Shown: positions 1 to 8,187 of the stretch, one piece after another
How the letters are laid out: every line of letters begins with the position of its first letter
Numbering within the stretch: position 1 is the stretch's first letter
From: CAZXEU01 sp964639665
Lineage (GTDB): Bacteria; Bacteroidota; Rhodothermia; Rhodothermales; Bin80
Length of the DNA stretch: 39,739 nt
Direction of reading: 5' to 3'
Assembly: GCA_964639665.1 (NCBI GenBank)
Contig: CAZXEU010000132.1
Coordinates: forward strand, 1-39,739
Notes under the pieces: model-generated
The model's input: only the letters and a program-made list of their open reading frames with translations
What the model was told of the DNA's origin: nothing
The model's database searches: none
Made by a program: the position numbers and the translations under genes

Positions 1-94
1 CGCACATGCCGGCCTTGGCCGCCGCCGTCGCTATGCGTTCTCCCTTCTTCGTAACCAACCTGCGTAGAAGCAGGACCTGCGCATCCTTTACCAT
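1..94 (-). CDS. istA: IS21-family transposase IstA, N-terminal fragment
   Basis: ATG at 94-92 opens a frame that runs off the window after 31 residues. It starts MVKDAQVLLLRRL and continues with an alanine-rich KAGM segment. This matches the usual IstA beginning (a short leader, a LRR-x-L core, then the helix-turn-helix with AAAxAGM). IstA is the DDE recombinase subunit that works with the ATPase IstB. Only the first part of the DNA-binding helix-turn-helix is visible; the catalytic domain is outside. The position about 100 nt inside the element end is normal for this family. Confidence 0.6.
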   Translation of the reverse strand, partial: MVKDAQVLLLRRLVTKKGERIATAAAKAGMC

Positions 95-151
95 CTCGCT
101 TGTGGACTGACCGAACAAATGGCCGGTCCACTCGCAAGACGACGTCAAGTC

Positions 152-194
152 CCGTTAATTCTAATTGTCGTCGCCGTTAATTCTAAATGTCGTC
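152..194. repeat. Two tandem 21-bp repeats at the IS21-type terminus
   Basis: Copies lie at 152-172 and 174-194, separated by one base. They share CCGTTAATTCTAA, then differ by one base (T or A), then TGTCGTC. On the minus strand each reads GACGACA followed by an AT-rich block, as expected of the repeated transposase-binding sites near the ends of IS21-family elements. Confidence 0.75.
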
Positions 195-384
195 AATCAC
201 GACTGGTTGCATCACCTAGGTGGTAATCAGCAAATTCTGCGCATCTATTCTGATTGATGTTGCCCGCACGGTGAATCCGCGTGGAGCACATATCTTCGGC
301 GTAGCTGAAGCCGATGCTGAGCTGCACTCCACGACCAGCTACATGCTTACGATTGTTCCGAATGCAGTGCAGGACGTGCACGTC

Positions 385-714
385 CTACCCGGAGCCTGGC
401 ATCTGCGGTACAACCACCACGCAATCTCTCTCAATCTCCCGCTGGAAGTGCTCGGGGAGCCGTGCCCAGTCCCGAGCCTCGACGAGAAACGGGATACTTG
501 AATTGCATACCGCATCGGTGAAAGAAAGCAATCGGTCGGCCGGGATTTCATTGAGTCCCGGCCCCCGGAGCACGAGATCAAGATCGCTTCCGTCGTGGCT
601 GCGTCCGCTCACTCGGCTACCATAGGCCCATACCTCGACATCCGGAAGGTGCGCTCGCAGCAGCGATTCAAGGAGGCGCCAATGTCGCGTCGCCAGGTGT
701 AGCCGGTCAGCCAT
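385..714 (-). CDS. MNT-type nucleotidyltransferase (antitoxin half of a HEPN/MNT pair)
   Basis: A 109-aa protein with the minimal nucleotidyltransferase signature GSRVSGRSHDGSDLDL (about residues 33-48), holding the G-S motif and the DxD metal-binding pair. MNT proteins of this size pair with a HEPN protein; in characterised systems the MNT transfers AMP groups to the HEPN toxin and neutralises it. ATG at 714 (MADRL...) was chosen over upstream in-frame codons because it overlaps the stop of the upstream HEPN gene within ATGGCTGA, a translationally coupled arrangement. The frame is intact, whereas the partner is interrupted. It sits between the ends of two insertion sequences, in keeping with mobile or decaying DNA. 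Confidence 0.8.
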   Translation of the reverse strand: MADRLHLATRHWRLLESLLRAHLPDVEVWAYGSRVSGRSHDGSDLDLVLRGPGLNEIPADRLLSFTDAVCNSSIPFLVEARDWARLPEHFQREIERDCVVVVPQMPGSG

Positions 715-1138
715 CGCTCTCCTGTTCAAGGATTCTTGCGAGAGCTCTTGCATCCTCGACAAAAGCAGGAAGCAGCTTGAGCGTGGCATCAGCGAAACGC
801 TCGCCGTAGTCATGAGCTGTAATGTTGCGGTTGTCGCGGTAGCGAATCCACCTCTCTACTGCCTCGATTTCAAGCAGATCGTGTTTGGCCGCGTGGCGGA
901 AGAGATCCTTGAAGCGGAGACGGTCTGCTTGTCGGTTGCTCGCAAACCAGGCGGCCAGCTTCTTGCGAAGAAGTTTGCCGCTTTGTTCAAGTACGAGCTC
1001 GAACTCTTACACGCAGGCGGCTCGGTAGATGTCGAACATGATGTCGTCATTAGTCGCTACCCGTTCGAGCTCAAGCATCGCCCGCTCGATAGACGCGATA
1101 CATCTGCGTAGGAATGTGGTGTCAATACTATGTTGCAC
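707..1138 (-). pseudogene. HEPN-domain protein (HI0074-like), broken by an in-frame TAA
   Basis: Reading the minus strand from GTG 1138 gives a 143-codon frame interrupted by TAA at 1009-1007 (codon 44). Both sides align to the HI0074/HEPN nucleotidyltransferase-partner family: before the stop LRRCIASIERAMLELE and NDDIMFDIYRAACV; after it EFELVLEQSGKLLRKKLAAW, then LFRHAAKHDL and RYRDNRNITAHDYGERFAD. The conserved R-x4-H motif (RNITAH) of HEPN RNases is kept. The stop occupies the usual Q of the 'QxFEF' region, so one C-to-T change (CAA to TAA) explains it. No ATG/GTG/TTG restart lies just after the stop. The gene is probably a recently inactivated toxin; sequencing error or readthrough cannot be excluded. 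Confidence 0.65.
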
Positions 1139-1202
1139 GCAGTATCAACCTGCTCTACGTCATTTCAAGCAAGAGCCTCCATGCCTGAAACAATCTTACG
1201 TT

Positions 1203-1221
1203 CTAGGAGCCTGTCGAGCTT
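1203..1221. repeat. Left terminal inverted repeat of the IS1182-type element
   Basis: CTAGGAGCCTGTCGAGCTT; its exact reverse complement is at 2795-2813. Confidence 0.9.
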
Positions 1222-1376
1222 AGTGCTCGTGTGATTGGATTTTCGGCCGAGATTTGCGGAAGACAGCAGGATTGCGCCAATGACCACCCTGAAGGTCGTG
1301 GTTTAGTGGCTTCGGGGACCTAATGAGCCCGCTTTGGGCCTGGTTTCTTGGCAAAAGGCGGTCTTCTTCGCCTGAT

Positions 1377-2747
1377 TTAGCCGCTTTGCAGCACATACAA
1401 CCTTCTGATATTGTAGGCTGTGCACGCCAAGGCCCACTCGGCTTGTACCGCCTCCAGGCCTCGCACCTGGAATTGTCGGAATCCCATGGCCTCCTTGATG
1501 ATGCCGAAGACCGGTTCGACCGTTGCCTTCCGGGCCGCGTATAGCTGCCTTCCGGCCTCCGTCTTCAAGCGCACCTTCATGCGATCTACCGGACAGGGCT
1601 GCCGGTCGACTTCTGTGTCGTCTACCGTCGTGGGTTTCAAGCGCTCCCAAAGGGGAGCGTTATGCTTCTTCTTGCTCGGACTGAGCAGGGGAGTTACGCC
1701 GTCTGCTTCACATTTCTCCACATTGCCACGACTGAAGTAACCGGCATCTGCCACCAGCGTCCGATCCTCAGCCGTCGCATTGGCCTTCCAATCCTGGAGC
1801 GTCACCTCCACTTCCTGTACGTCATTGGGCTTCTGACTCACATGCTGCGCTGCTATCAGGCGGCTGTCGTGGCAAACGGCGATCTGGCCGTTGTAGCACT
1901 GCTCAAAGCCGCCTCACCTTTGCGGCATGATGCGGCTGTCTCCGTCCGTCAAATTGACCTGATCCGTATCCTCCGGAGGTTTTTGCTCCGGAGGCTGCGG
2001 CTTCCTTCCCGGAATCTTCTTGCCCGTGGCCTTCTCGTGCAGCTCTCGCTGCTGCATCCTGGCCTCGTGCTGCTCCTGCTCCTCTTCGTAACGCTCCGCA
2101 GCTTGCGCCTCCAGGGCCTCTTTTGCCCGCTTGATGCCTGCCAATCGCTTATTCCTGCGCTTCAACTCCTCCGGAATGTCTATCTCCGCGGCCAACTCAC
2201 GCTGATCCGCATCCTCCGCCAGACGAAGCAACTCCTCCGCCTCCTCCTTGCACTGCTTCTCCAGCTCCCTGGCACGATGCCAACTCAGCGCCTTGTGCTT
2301 GCTCGCATTCGCCCGAACCTTCGTGCCATCCAGACTCACCGTGCCCAGCTTCGTCAGACCCATCTCCATGGCCATCCGAAGCACCTGCACGAAGAAATCC
2401 TTGATCTCATCCCTGAACCGCTTCCGGAATCCACTGATCGTTGAATGATCCGGATTGTGATTATTGCACACAAACCGGAACGCCAGACTGTCCCGGCTGG
2501 CCTCCTCCAGCTTGCGACTCGAGAATATGCCCGTCATATATCCGTACAAGAGCAGCGCCAACATCATCGCCGGCGGGTAGGCCGCCGATCCCTTGCCCGA
2601 ATAGGCGAGCTCGAAGCCTCGCAGATCTGCACTCTCCACCAGATCCACCACGAAACGCACCGGGTGCCCCTGCGGCACATACTCGTCAACGGTCCGGGGG
2701 AAAAGCTCCAGAGCACTGCGGTCGATCGGAACAAACCGGACTGCCAT
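1377..2747 (-). pseudogene. IS1182-family transposase with one in-frame TGA
   Basis: ATG 2747 (MAVRFVPIDRS) follows a GGAG seven bases upstream. The N-terminal half has the IS1182 landmarks: a VPQGHPVRFVVDLVE-like region, HNPDHSTISGFRKRF, and the first catalytic Asp in TVSLDGTKVRANASK, followed by a charged coiled insert rich in E, K and R. At DSRIMPQR the frame meets TGA (1916-1914), and the same frame resumes at once with GGFEQCYNGQIAV, the expected continuation. The second half keeps the other catalytic residues (VADAGYFSRGN and the Glu in ATVEPVFGIIKEAMGFRQF) and ends at 1377. About 455 residues in total is normal for the family, so a single nonsense change is the only visible lesion. Confidence 0.85.
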
Positions 2748-2794
2748 TGCGCTACTCCAGCTATTGGACGTACTCTCCACTTAGAAACCCCGGA

Positions 2795-2813
2795 AAGCTC
2801 GACAGGCTCCTAG
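2795..2813. repeat. Right terminal inverted repeat of the IS1182-type element
   Basis: AAGCTCGACAGGCTCCTAG, the exact reverse complement of 1203-1221. It lies 47 bp upstream of the transposase start codon. Confidence 0.9.
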
Positions 2814-3714
2814 TTCAGGCGGATCAGCCCACCACCGGGGTCAACCGCTGGATCATATCGACGGAATAAGTTGCCATTTCGTCCTCGGCTGCGGCAAGAT
2901 TTGCTGGCTCCTCCGGCTGAAACGAGATTGGCTGCCGCTGTCCCTGCTAGATTGCAATGCTGTCTGCATACGCGGCATTCATTCGGCGACCTCCATGTGA
3001 ATCGGCTAACGAGAAATGTCCCCTCTCCCCGAGAATCCGTAGCCTGGACGACTTGTGAAATCCGAAACGTATAGTGTCATAGATGTTTCCAATACCAGTG
3101 CCCGGTGAGACTGCGGTCCAAACTGTAACAGCTGTTTGTGCCGAATGTGACACCAGCTGTACGCTTGACGCTAGAACAGCGACGACATCATTGACAGGGT
3201 GCAACACCCGGCCTGTCTTTATCAAGGGAGCACCCGGTCCATTAGACCGAGGCTGGTATATCTGGCGTATGAGACAGGGATATACATGCGGTCTGCTACG
3301 CGGGATACGTGTCTCGAACGTCATTTCTGGCCATGACTTGGTCGTACCAGCACCGTCACAGTAGCGACAGTTGGCTTGGGTCAATCACCCGAATCTAGGG
3401 TAGCTACCACTTGGCAAGTGCGCGTCCTGTACCCCCTGAGCTGAATCATTGCTGCCGCTACACTGTATTTCGACGGAAACCTGCTGACAGGCCGACTTAT
3501 GTCCAAGCCCCAACCCATCTTTACCCTTCGGCGACCGGAATTGAAGGCAGGTTTGCGTAGTCGCCAGGGATTTTGCGGGTTTTGATGGGATGAGGCCCTT
3601 CCCGGGGCCTCGTTTGCCCGGTTTTGGTGCTGTTTGGCCCCACTTGCGGCCATTCTTTGGGAGGCAGGTCCGTGGAGGGACGAATGTAGGGCCATAAAGT
3701 AGATGCACATGTAG
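2814..3714. other. About 0.9 kb without a recognisable gene between two IS elements
   Basis: Open frames here (for example 2947-3384 minus, 3083-3364 plus, 3385-3780 minus) overlap one another on both strands, have no family features I can recognise and irregular codon use. A 7-bp stem (GAGGCCC 3592-3598, GGGCCTC 3605-3611) lies about 140 bp upstream of the IS1634-type transposase. Part of this stretch is probably the left end of that element, but I could not find matching inverted repeats on both sides. The rest may be eroded coding sequence. Confidence 0.5.
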
Positions 3715-3741
3715 TATAATATACCGCCCCCGCGGTATATT
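3715..3741 (+). promoter_or_regulatory. TATAAT box touching a perfect palindrome upstream of the IS1634-type transposase
   Basis: TATAAT (3715-3720) is a consensus -10 sequence; no clear -35 box is seen. It runs into the inverted repeat AATATACCGC (3718-3727) / GCGGTATATT (3732-3741), 10 bp each arm with a CCCC spacer, ending 7 nt before the ATG at 3749. The position suggests an operator or an mRNA hairpin limiting transposase expression, possibly hiding the start codon region; this is inference. Confidence 0.45.
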
Positions 3742-3748
3742 CCCCTGC

Positions 3749-5569
3749 ATGTTCATCCGCCGATCGCTCACCCGTACCACCGCCGACGGGACCCGCTACT
3801 TTTCCTTCCGGCTCTGCCATGCTGAACGCGAAGGCGGCAAAGTCCGGCAAAAGACCCTGCTCAACCTCGGCGCCCAATTCGAGATCGACAAACGATACTG
3901 GCAGCCGCTGTGCCATCGCATAGAAGCGCTGCAGAACGGCCAGTTCGAACTGATTCCCGTGGGCGTTCCCGAAGCCGTGGAACAGGAGGCCCAGCGCATC
4001 GCAGACCTCCTGACGGCCCGCGGGGCCGTAGCCGTGACGGAAGACAGGCATGGCAGGCCGCCGCGCGACTGGCAACACGTCGACATCCACTCGCTCAAGG
4101 TGGTTCGGCCTCGCATGGTGGGAATAGAGCACGTGGGGCTCTGGGCCATGGAAGAGCTGGGCCTGCCCGAGCTCTTCGAGGAGCTCGGGATGGCCAGGGG
4201 CCTGCGGCATGCCGCCATAGGCTCCATCATGGGACGGCTGGCCGAGCCGGCCAGCGAACGTGCCACCAAGAAGTGGCTCGAAGCGGCCAGCGGACTGGAC
4301 GAGTTCCTGGGCTGCAGCTTCGGCAAGATGGCCGCCATGCAGCTCTACCGGGCCAGCGATCTCTTGTACAAACACCGGGAGACCATAGAGGACCATCTCT
4401 TTGGGCGCGCGCTGGACCTGTTTGATCTTGTGCCCACGGTGACGCTCTACGACCTGACCAACAGCTTCCTGGAAGGAAGCGGCAAGGGCATCGACAAGGC
4501 GGCGCGCGGACACTCGAAGGAGAAGCGCAGGGATTGCCCGCTGCTGACGCTGGCACTCGTGGTGGACGGCAGCGGGTTCGTGCGTCGCAGCCGAATCTTC
4601 AAGGGCAACGTGAACGAGCCGTCCACGCTCCAGGAGATGCTCGAGTCGCTGGGGGCGCCCAGGGGCGCGCGCGTGGTGATGGACCGGGGCGTAGCTACGC
4701 AGGAGCGCATAGACTGGCTGCGCCAGGAGGGCTACCGCTACATCGTAGTATCGAGGGAGCGCAGGAAGCCGTTCGACGAGGAGCCGGCCGAGGCGCTTCA
4801 AACGTCCTCGGGCAGTGATGTCAGGGTGTACCGGGAGGCCGCGGAGGACGAAGTGCGGCTCTACTGCCGCAGCGGGGACCGCGTGGCGAATGAAGAGGCC
4901 ATCATGAAGCAGAAGGCCGAGCGGTTCGAGGAGGCCCTCGGCAAGCTGTCCGAGGGACTGGCCCGGCCGAAGACGCAGAAGCGCCTGGACCTGATACAGC
5001 AACGTATCGGCCGGCTGAAGCAGCGATACGGCGGCATCGGACAGCACTACGATATCAAGGTGGAGGTGGACAAGGGTGACAAGGAAGACAAGGCCAGGTC
5101 CATCACGTGGAAGAGGACGCCCCAGGCGGGCACCATGCTTACCGATCCCGGCGTCTACTGCCTGCGCAGCAACGAGATGGACTTCACCGCGGAAGAGCTC
5201 TGGCGCACGTACGTGATGCTGACCGACCTGGAAGCCGTGTTCCGGTCCCTGAAGTCGGAGCTGGGTCTCAGGCCCATCTACCACTCCACGGGCCGGCGCG
5301 CAGAAGGCCATCTGTTCATCACGGTGCTGGCCTATCAGTTGGCGCAGGTGATCCGGAAGCGCCTGCACAAGAAAGGGATACGCTCCAGCTGGACGACGCT
5401 CAGGAAGATCCTTCGGCGCCAGGTACGCACGACCAGCGTCTTCAAACGCAAGGACGGCCGCACATTGCATGTGCGCACAAGCTCACAGCCGGATACGGAA
5501 CTCAGGGCCATTTACGACGCCCTGTGCATCGATCCGGTGCCCCTGGCCATGCACAAGACGATCAAATGA
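3749..5569 (+). CDS. IS1634-family (IS4 superfamily) DDE transposase
   Basis: An intact 606-aa transposase. The first catalytic Asp is in PTVTLYDLTNSFLEG, the second in ARVVMDRGVATQ, and the IS4-type C-terminal Glu region is in TDLEAVFRSLKSELGLRPIYH followed by RRAEGHLFITVLAYQL, the usual IS1634 order with a long beta-strand insertion between the second Asp and the Glu. The N-terminus (MFIRRSLTRTTADGTRYFSFRL) is the usual family opening. No stop or frameshift interrupts the frame, so the element may be active, unlike the IS1182 copy next to it. Terminal inverted repeats were not located. A long antisense open frame inside it is a shadow. Confidence 0.92.
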   Translation: MFIRRSLTRTTADGTRYFSFRLCHAEREGGKVRQKTLLNLGAQFEIDKRYWQPLCHRIEALQNGQFELIPVGVPEAVEQEAQRIADLLTARGAVAVTEDRHGRPPRDWQHVDIHSLKVVRPRMVGIEHVGLWAMEELGLPELFEELGMARGLRHAAIGSIMGRLAEPASERATKKWLEAASGLDEFLGCSFGKMAAMQLYRASDLLYKHRETIEDHLFGRALDLFDLVPTVTLYDLTNSFLEGSGKGIDKAARGHSKEKRRDCPLLTLALVVDGSGFVRRSRIFKGNVNEPSTLQEMLESLGAPRGARVVMDRGVATQERIDWLRQEGYRYIVVSRERRKPFDEEPAEALQTSSGSDVRVYREAAEDEVRLYCRSGDRVANEEAIMKQKAERFEEALGKLSEGLARPKTQKRLDLIQQRIGRLKQRYGGIGQHYDIKVEVDKGDKEDKARSITWKRTPQAGTMLTDPGVYCLRSNEMDFTAEELWRTYVMLTDLEAVFRSLKSELGLRPIYHSTGRRAEGHLFITVLAYQLAQVIRKRLHKKGIRSSWTTLRKILRRQVRTTSVFKRKDGRTLHVRTSSQPDTELRAIYDALCIDPVPLAMHKTIK

Positions 5570-5756
5570 GCAAGGTCCGAAAACCACCTTGCGGGGCAAT
5601 GTAGTGCCAGAACGATTTGGAAGTCAGGTATTTACAACCTGTTGCGCAGCCAAATGGTAAACTTCGGCCAAGATGTCGGCTAAGTTGGTGCGCCGGAGCC
5701 GGATGCCCTATAGGACTTGTCCCGTGCCGTTACCGAATACGCGCCTTTGCCACCTT

Positions 5757-5781
5757 GCGCCGCGAGTCTCAAGTGCGGCGC
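5757..5781 (-). terminator. Hairpin just beyond menE, possible weak terminator
   Basis: GCGCCGC (5757-5763) pairs with GCGGCGC (5775-5781) across an 11-nt loop, ten bases past the menE stop. On the minus strand no T-run follows, so intrinsic termination is doubtful. The remaining sequence from 5570 to 5756 shows no gene and probably includes the right end of the IS1634-type element. Confidence 0.35.
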
Positions 5782-5790
5782 TATTACTTG

Positions 5791-7176
5791 TTATTCGCGG
5801 CGACGCATAAGCATGCGTTCAGCTATCTCAATTATCCGCCTGCGATCAGCCTTTACCGGCGAGACCTCTCCCAACCACGGCAGAATGCGCGGGATCTTGT
5901 AACGGGGTAACACTTCCGCGAGCCTTTCCTGCAGCGCAGCCTCGCTGACGGCTTTAGAGCGCGCGCGCACGAATGCGACGGGCCGGGATCCGAATTCGGC
6001 ATCCGGAACGGGTACCACTACTGCCTGGTCAACCCCTGCAATATCAACCAGTGCGCGTTCTATTTCTTCGGGGTGGATATTCTCCCCACCCGAAACGAAC
6101 ATGTTGTCCCGGCGCCCGATGATGTGGAGGTAGCCGTCAGCATCGAGCCTGCCCAGATCACCGGTGCGAAACCATCCCTCCGAATTTACCGGGAGCGCAA
6201 GCGAAGCTCCCGTCCTGTAGCCCATGAACAGAACGGGGCCTCGCACCAGAACCTCGCCGTCACCCGAAATCCGGAGTTCCCGGTAAGGAAGCACGCGACC
6301 GGCTGACGTCAGCTTTTCGGGCGGAGCATCGGCAGGCAGCGTGGTCACCTGTGATCCCATCTCGGTGAGACCGTACGTGGTTCTGACCGGATAGCCGCGA
6401 GAGTGTGCCTCGTGAAGGAGAGACGCAGCAAGGGGACCTCCTCCTGCCAACACGGCCTTGATCGAAGCCGGCGCCGCTTCCTCGCTTGCCCTGAGCAGTC
6501 GAAGCAGCTGCGTCGAGACAACCGACACGTGCGTTACGCCGAGGGGCCCTAGGACTTCGGGCAAGGACTGTGGCCTGTCCGGAATTACCAGGGTTGCTCC
6601 CGCGATCAGGGTCCTGAGCGCGGCACCGATGCCGCCGACGTGACTAAGAGGCAGGCTCAGCAGCCACCTGTCTCCCGGCTCAAGCGGCATGTTGTAATTG
6701 GCACCGAGAGCGTTCAAGTACAAGGCGTGCGATGCCAGGACTGCAGCCTTCGGGGCACCGGTGGATCCCGAGGTAAAGACGACCACCTCGGAGACATCCG
6801 ATTCTCCTTCGCTGGCAAGCGAAATCGAATAGGTCTCTAGCGCCTCGGGCGCCAGCGCACTCATGCAACCTGCGCGCCGTGTAACAACCACGTCAGCGCC
6901 GGCAATCAAGGCGTGAGAGTCGATTGCCCGTGCGGGCAGGCGCGGGCTGATGGGACACGTGCTGAGCCCCGCCCGCAGGCCGGCCAGCATAAACACGAGC
7001 ATCTCCTGAGCGTCGTCCAGGCACAAGCCGACGCAGTTTCGGGCCGCGGACGTCAGGCGGCGCGCCGCGTCGTCCACAGCACTGTCAAGCTCCGCGTAAG
7101 AAACGGTCCGGCCCGCCATTTCTACGGCACACGCATCCGGATGCCGCTCCGCGCTATCCCGGAGAATGTCAATCAT
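5791..7176 (-). CDS. menE: o-Succinylbenzoate--CoA ligase
   Basis: Adenylate-forming enzyme of 461 aa that activates o-succinylbenzoate with ATP and CoA in the cytoplasm, fifth in the menaquinone route. The phosphate-binding loop VVVFTSGSTGAPKAA is at about residues 130-144, the TYGLTEMGSQ motif near 267-276, the hinge motif GWFRTGDLG near 334-342, and the C-terminal small domain has GRRDNMFVSGGENIHPEEIE. The A10 lysine may be that in SPVKADRRRI. ATG 7176 overlaps the menC stop as ATGA, preferred over the in-frame start 36 nt upstream inside menC. Its position as last gene of the men operon supports MenE rather than a generic acyl-CoA ligase. Confidence 0.93.
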   Translation of the reverse strand: MIDILRDSAERHPDACAVEMAGRTVSYAELDSAVDDAARRLTSAARNCVGLCLDDAQEMLVFMLAGLRAGLSTCPISPRLPARAIDSHALIAGADVVVTRRAGCMSALAPEALETYSISLASEGESDVSEVVVFTSGSTGAPKAAVLASHALYLNALGANYNMPLEPGDRWLLSLPLSHVGGIGAALRTLIAGATLVIPDRPQSLPEVLGPLGVTHVSVVSTQLLRLLRASEEAAPASIKAVLAGGGPLAASLLHEAHSRGYPVRTTYGLTEMGSQVTTLPADAPPEKLTSAGRVLPYRELRISGDGEVLVRGPVLFMGYRTGASLALPVNSEGWFRTGDLGRLDADGYLHIIGRRDNMFVSGGENIHPEEIERALVDIAGVDQAVVVPVPDAEFGSRPVAFVRARSKAVSEAALQERLAEVLPRYKIPRILPWLGEVSPVKADRRRIIEIAERMLMRRRE

Positions 7177-8183
7177 ATCTGCTGCATGCCTGACAACTCT
7201 ATATGGCGGCAAGACAGTGACACCGCCTCAAGCGTGGTCTCCGGGCCGTCTAGTTCGAGCCGCGGACTGACCACGTCTCGCTCGAAAAACCGGTAAGTAT
7301 CCAGGCCGGCTGGCTGGTCTTCCGGCAGAGCGCCTGCCAGGCGCACGAGCCCGGATAGCCCAATGCCGGACTCGAAGAAAGAGCTCAGAGAGGCGCGCAC
7401 GCCAAGTTTGGCAGCTTCCTCCGCCCATCGAAGCGTGCGCGCGTAACCTCCCAGCACCATGGGTTTCAGCACGGCGGCCGCGGCGTAGGAATGCGCAGCC
7501 AGGTCCGTGAAAGTCAGCTCCGACAGGGACTCGTCCAGCGCCACCGGCACGCCGAAGCGCAGCGCCAGCTCTTCCAGTTGCCCCGTCTCGCGAAGCGGCT
7601 CTTCGATATAGTCCACCCTGGCCGCCCGTACGCCTCGGCCGAATTCTGCCGCCGATTCCAGAGACCACGCCCTGTTGGCATCCAGCCTGAGGGCTATGTC
7701 CGGGCCCAGACTCCGGCGGACCTCGCGGACCAGAGCAATCTCCGAGTCGATGTCCCTGCGACCCACTTTCAGCTTCACCGCCCGGTAACCTGCTATGCGG
7801 CAATGGATTGCGGCATTCAGGACGTCCGGGGCCGTTCCCAAGAGCAGCCCTCCGATTGCTACGGACTTACGCCGGGGCCGCAGGGAAGGCCAGGCGCTAT
7901 AGCTCTCGAGCGCCTGCTCCAGCCCGCATCGAACGGATGGAAAGAGGCTCTCCAGATCGGGCATCGGCGCTGACCGCCATTCCAGTACCTGGCGCCGTGC
8001 CTCGTCCAGCGACTCGGCACTGAATCCCTTGAGCGGCGCAATCTCCCCCCAGCCGGTGTGATCATCCTTGCCGCCTACTTTTATCAGCAGTCCGCGGCGA
8101 ATGCGACCGATAGCCATGGCCGCCGGCCGTGCGACGCCTGCCTCATACGCATAGACATCGACCCCTCGGAGAGGCTCGCGCAC
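7173..8183 (-). CDS. menC: o-Succinylbenzoate synthase
   Basis: Enolase-superfamily enzyme that dehydrates SHCHC to o-succinylbenzoate. All expected catalytic positions are visible: KLKVGRRD (KxK), RLDANRAWS (first metal Asp), YIEEPL (metal Glu), ALDESLSE (metal Asp) and AAVLKPMVLGG (second Lys). The N-terminal capping domain has the usual GWGEIAPLKGFS. The start is uncertain: GTG 8183 leaves 4 nt after the menA stop and gives 336 aa, normal for MenC; GTG 8219 and TTG 8252 would extend into menA without better spacing. Downstream it overlaps menE by 4 nt, so translation is probably coupled. Confidence 0.9.
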   Translation of the reverse strand: MREPLRGVDVYAYEAGVARPAAMAIGRIRRGLLIKVGGKDDHTGWGEIAPLKGFSAESLDEARRQVLEWRSAPMPDLESLFPSVRCGLEQALESYSAWPSLRPRRKSVAIGGLLLGTAPDVLNAAIHCRIAGYRAVKLKVGRRDIDSEIALVREVRRSLGPDIALRLDANRAWSLESAAEFGRGVRAARVDYIEEPLRETGQLEELALRFGVPVALDESLSELTFTDLAAHSYAAAAVLKPMVLGGYARTLRWAEEAAKLGVRASLSSFFESGIGLSGLVRLAGALPEDQPAGLDTYRFFERDVVSPRLELDGPETTLEAVSLSCRHIELSGMQQI

Positions 8184-8187
8184 AGCG

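Larger units (their letters stand above)
1..195 (-). mobile_element. IS21-family element, one end (continues off the window)
   Basis: The minus strand from 195 down starts with TGACGACA, contains two near-identical tandem 21-bp repeats, then an open frame from 94 to the window edge that looks like the start of an IS21 transposase (IstA). IS21-family ends typically begin TG and carry several repeated transposase-binding sites, which is what is seen here. The terminus is placed at 195 because the plus strand reads ...TGTCGTCA there. The rest of istA and istB would lie to the left of the window, so completeness cannot be judged. Confidence 0.65.
1203..2813 (-). mobile_element. IS1182-family insertion sequence, structurally complete, transposase interrupted
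   Basis: The element is bounded by perfect 19-bp inverted repeats (1203-1221 and 2795-2813) that begin CTAG at both outer ends. It contains one minus-strand transposase frame (start 2747, stop 1377) with a single internal stop. Length (about 1.6 kb) and layout fit the IS1182 family. The outer CTAG on each side may be part of the repeats or a 4-bp target duplication; these cannot be told apart here. Confidence 0.85.

Noticed and set aside
812..1111. Plus-strand 99-aa frame opposite the HEPN gene
   Set aside because: It is the mirror of the broken HEPN frame, and the minus strand matches a known family on both sides of its stop.
1914..1916. TGA read as a selenocysteine or reassigned codon
   Set aside because: Many genes in the window end with TGA, and no selenocysteine insertion element or selenoprotein gene is visible, so a nonsense change is simpler.
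2947..3384. 145-aa minus-strand frame in the IS-bounded spacer
   Set aside because: It overlaps a plus-strand frame of similar length, has no recognisable motif and no ribosome-binding sequence.
3521..5470. 649-aa open frame on the minus strand opposite the IS1634-type transposase
   Set aside because: It lies antisense to a clearly conserved transposase and is a codon-bias shadow of high-GC DNA with low-complexity Arg/Leu/His composition.
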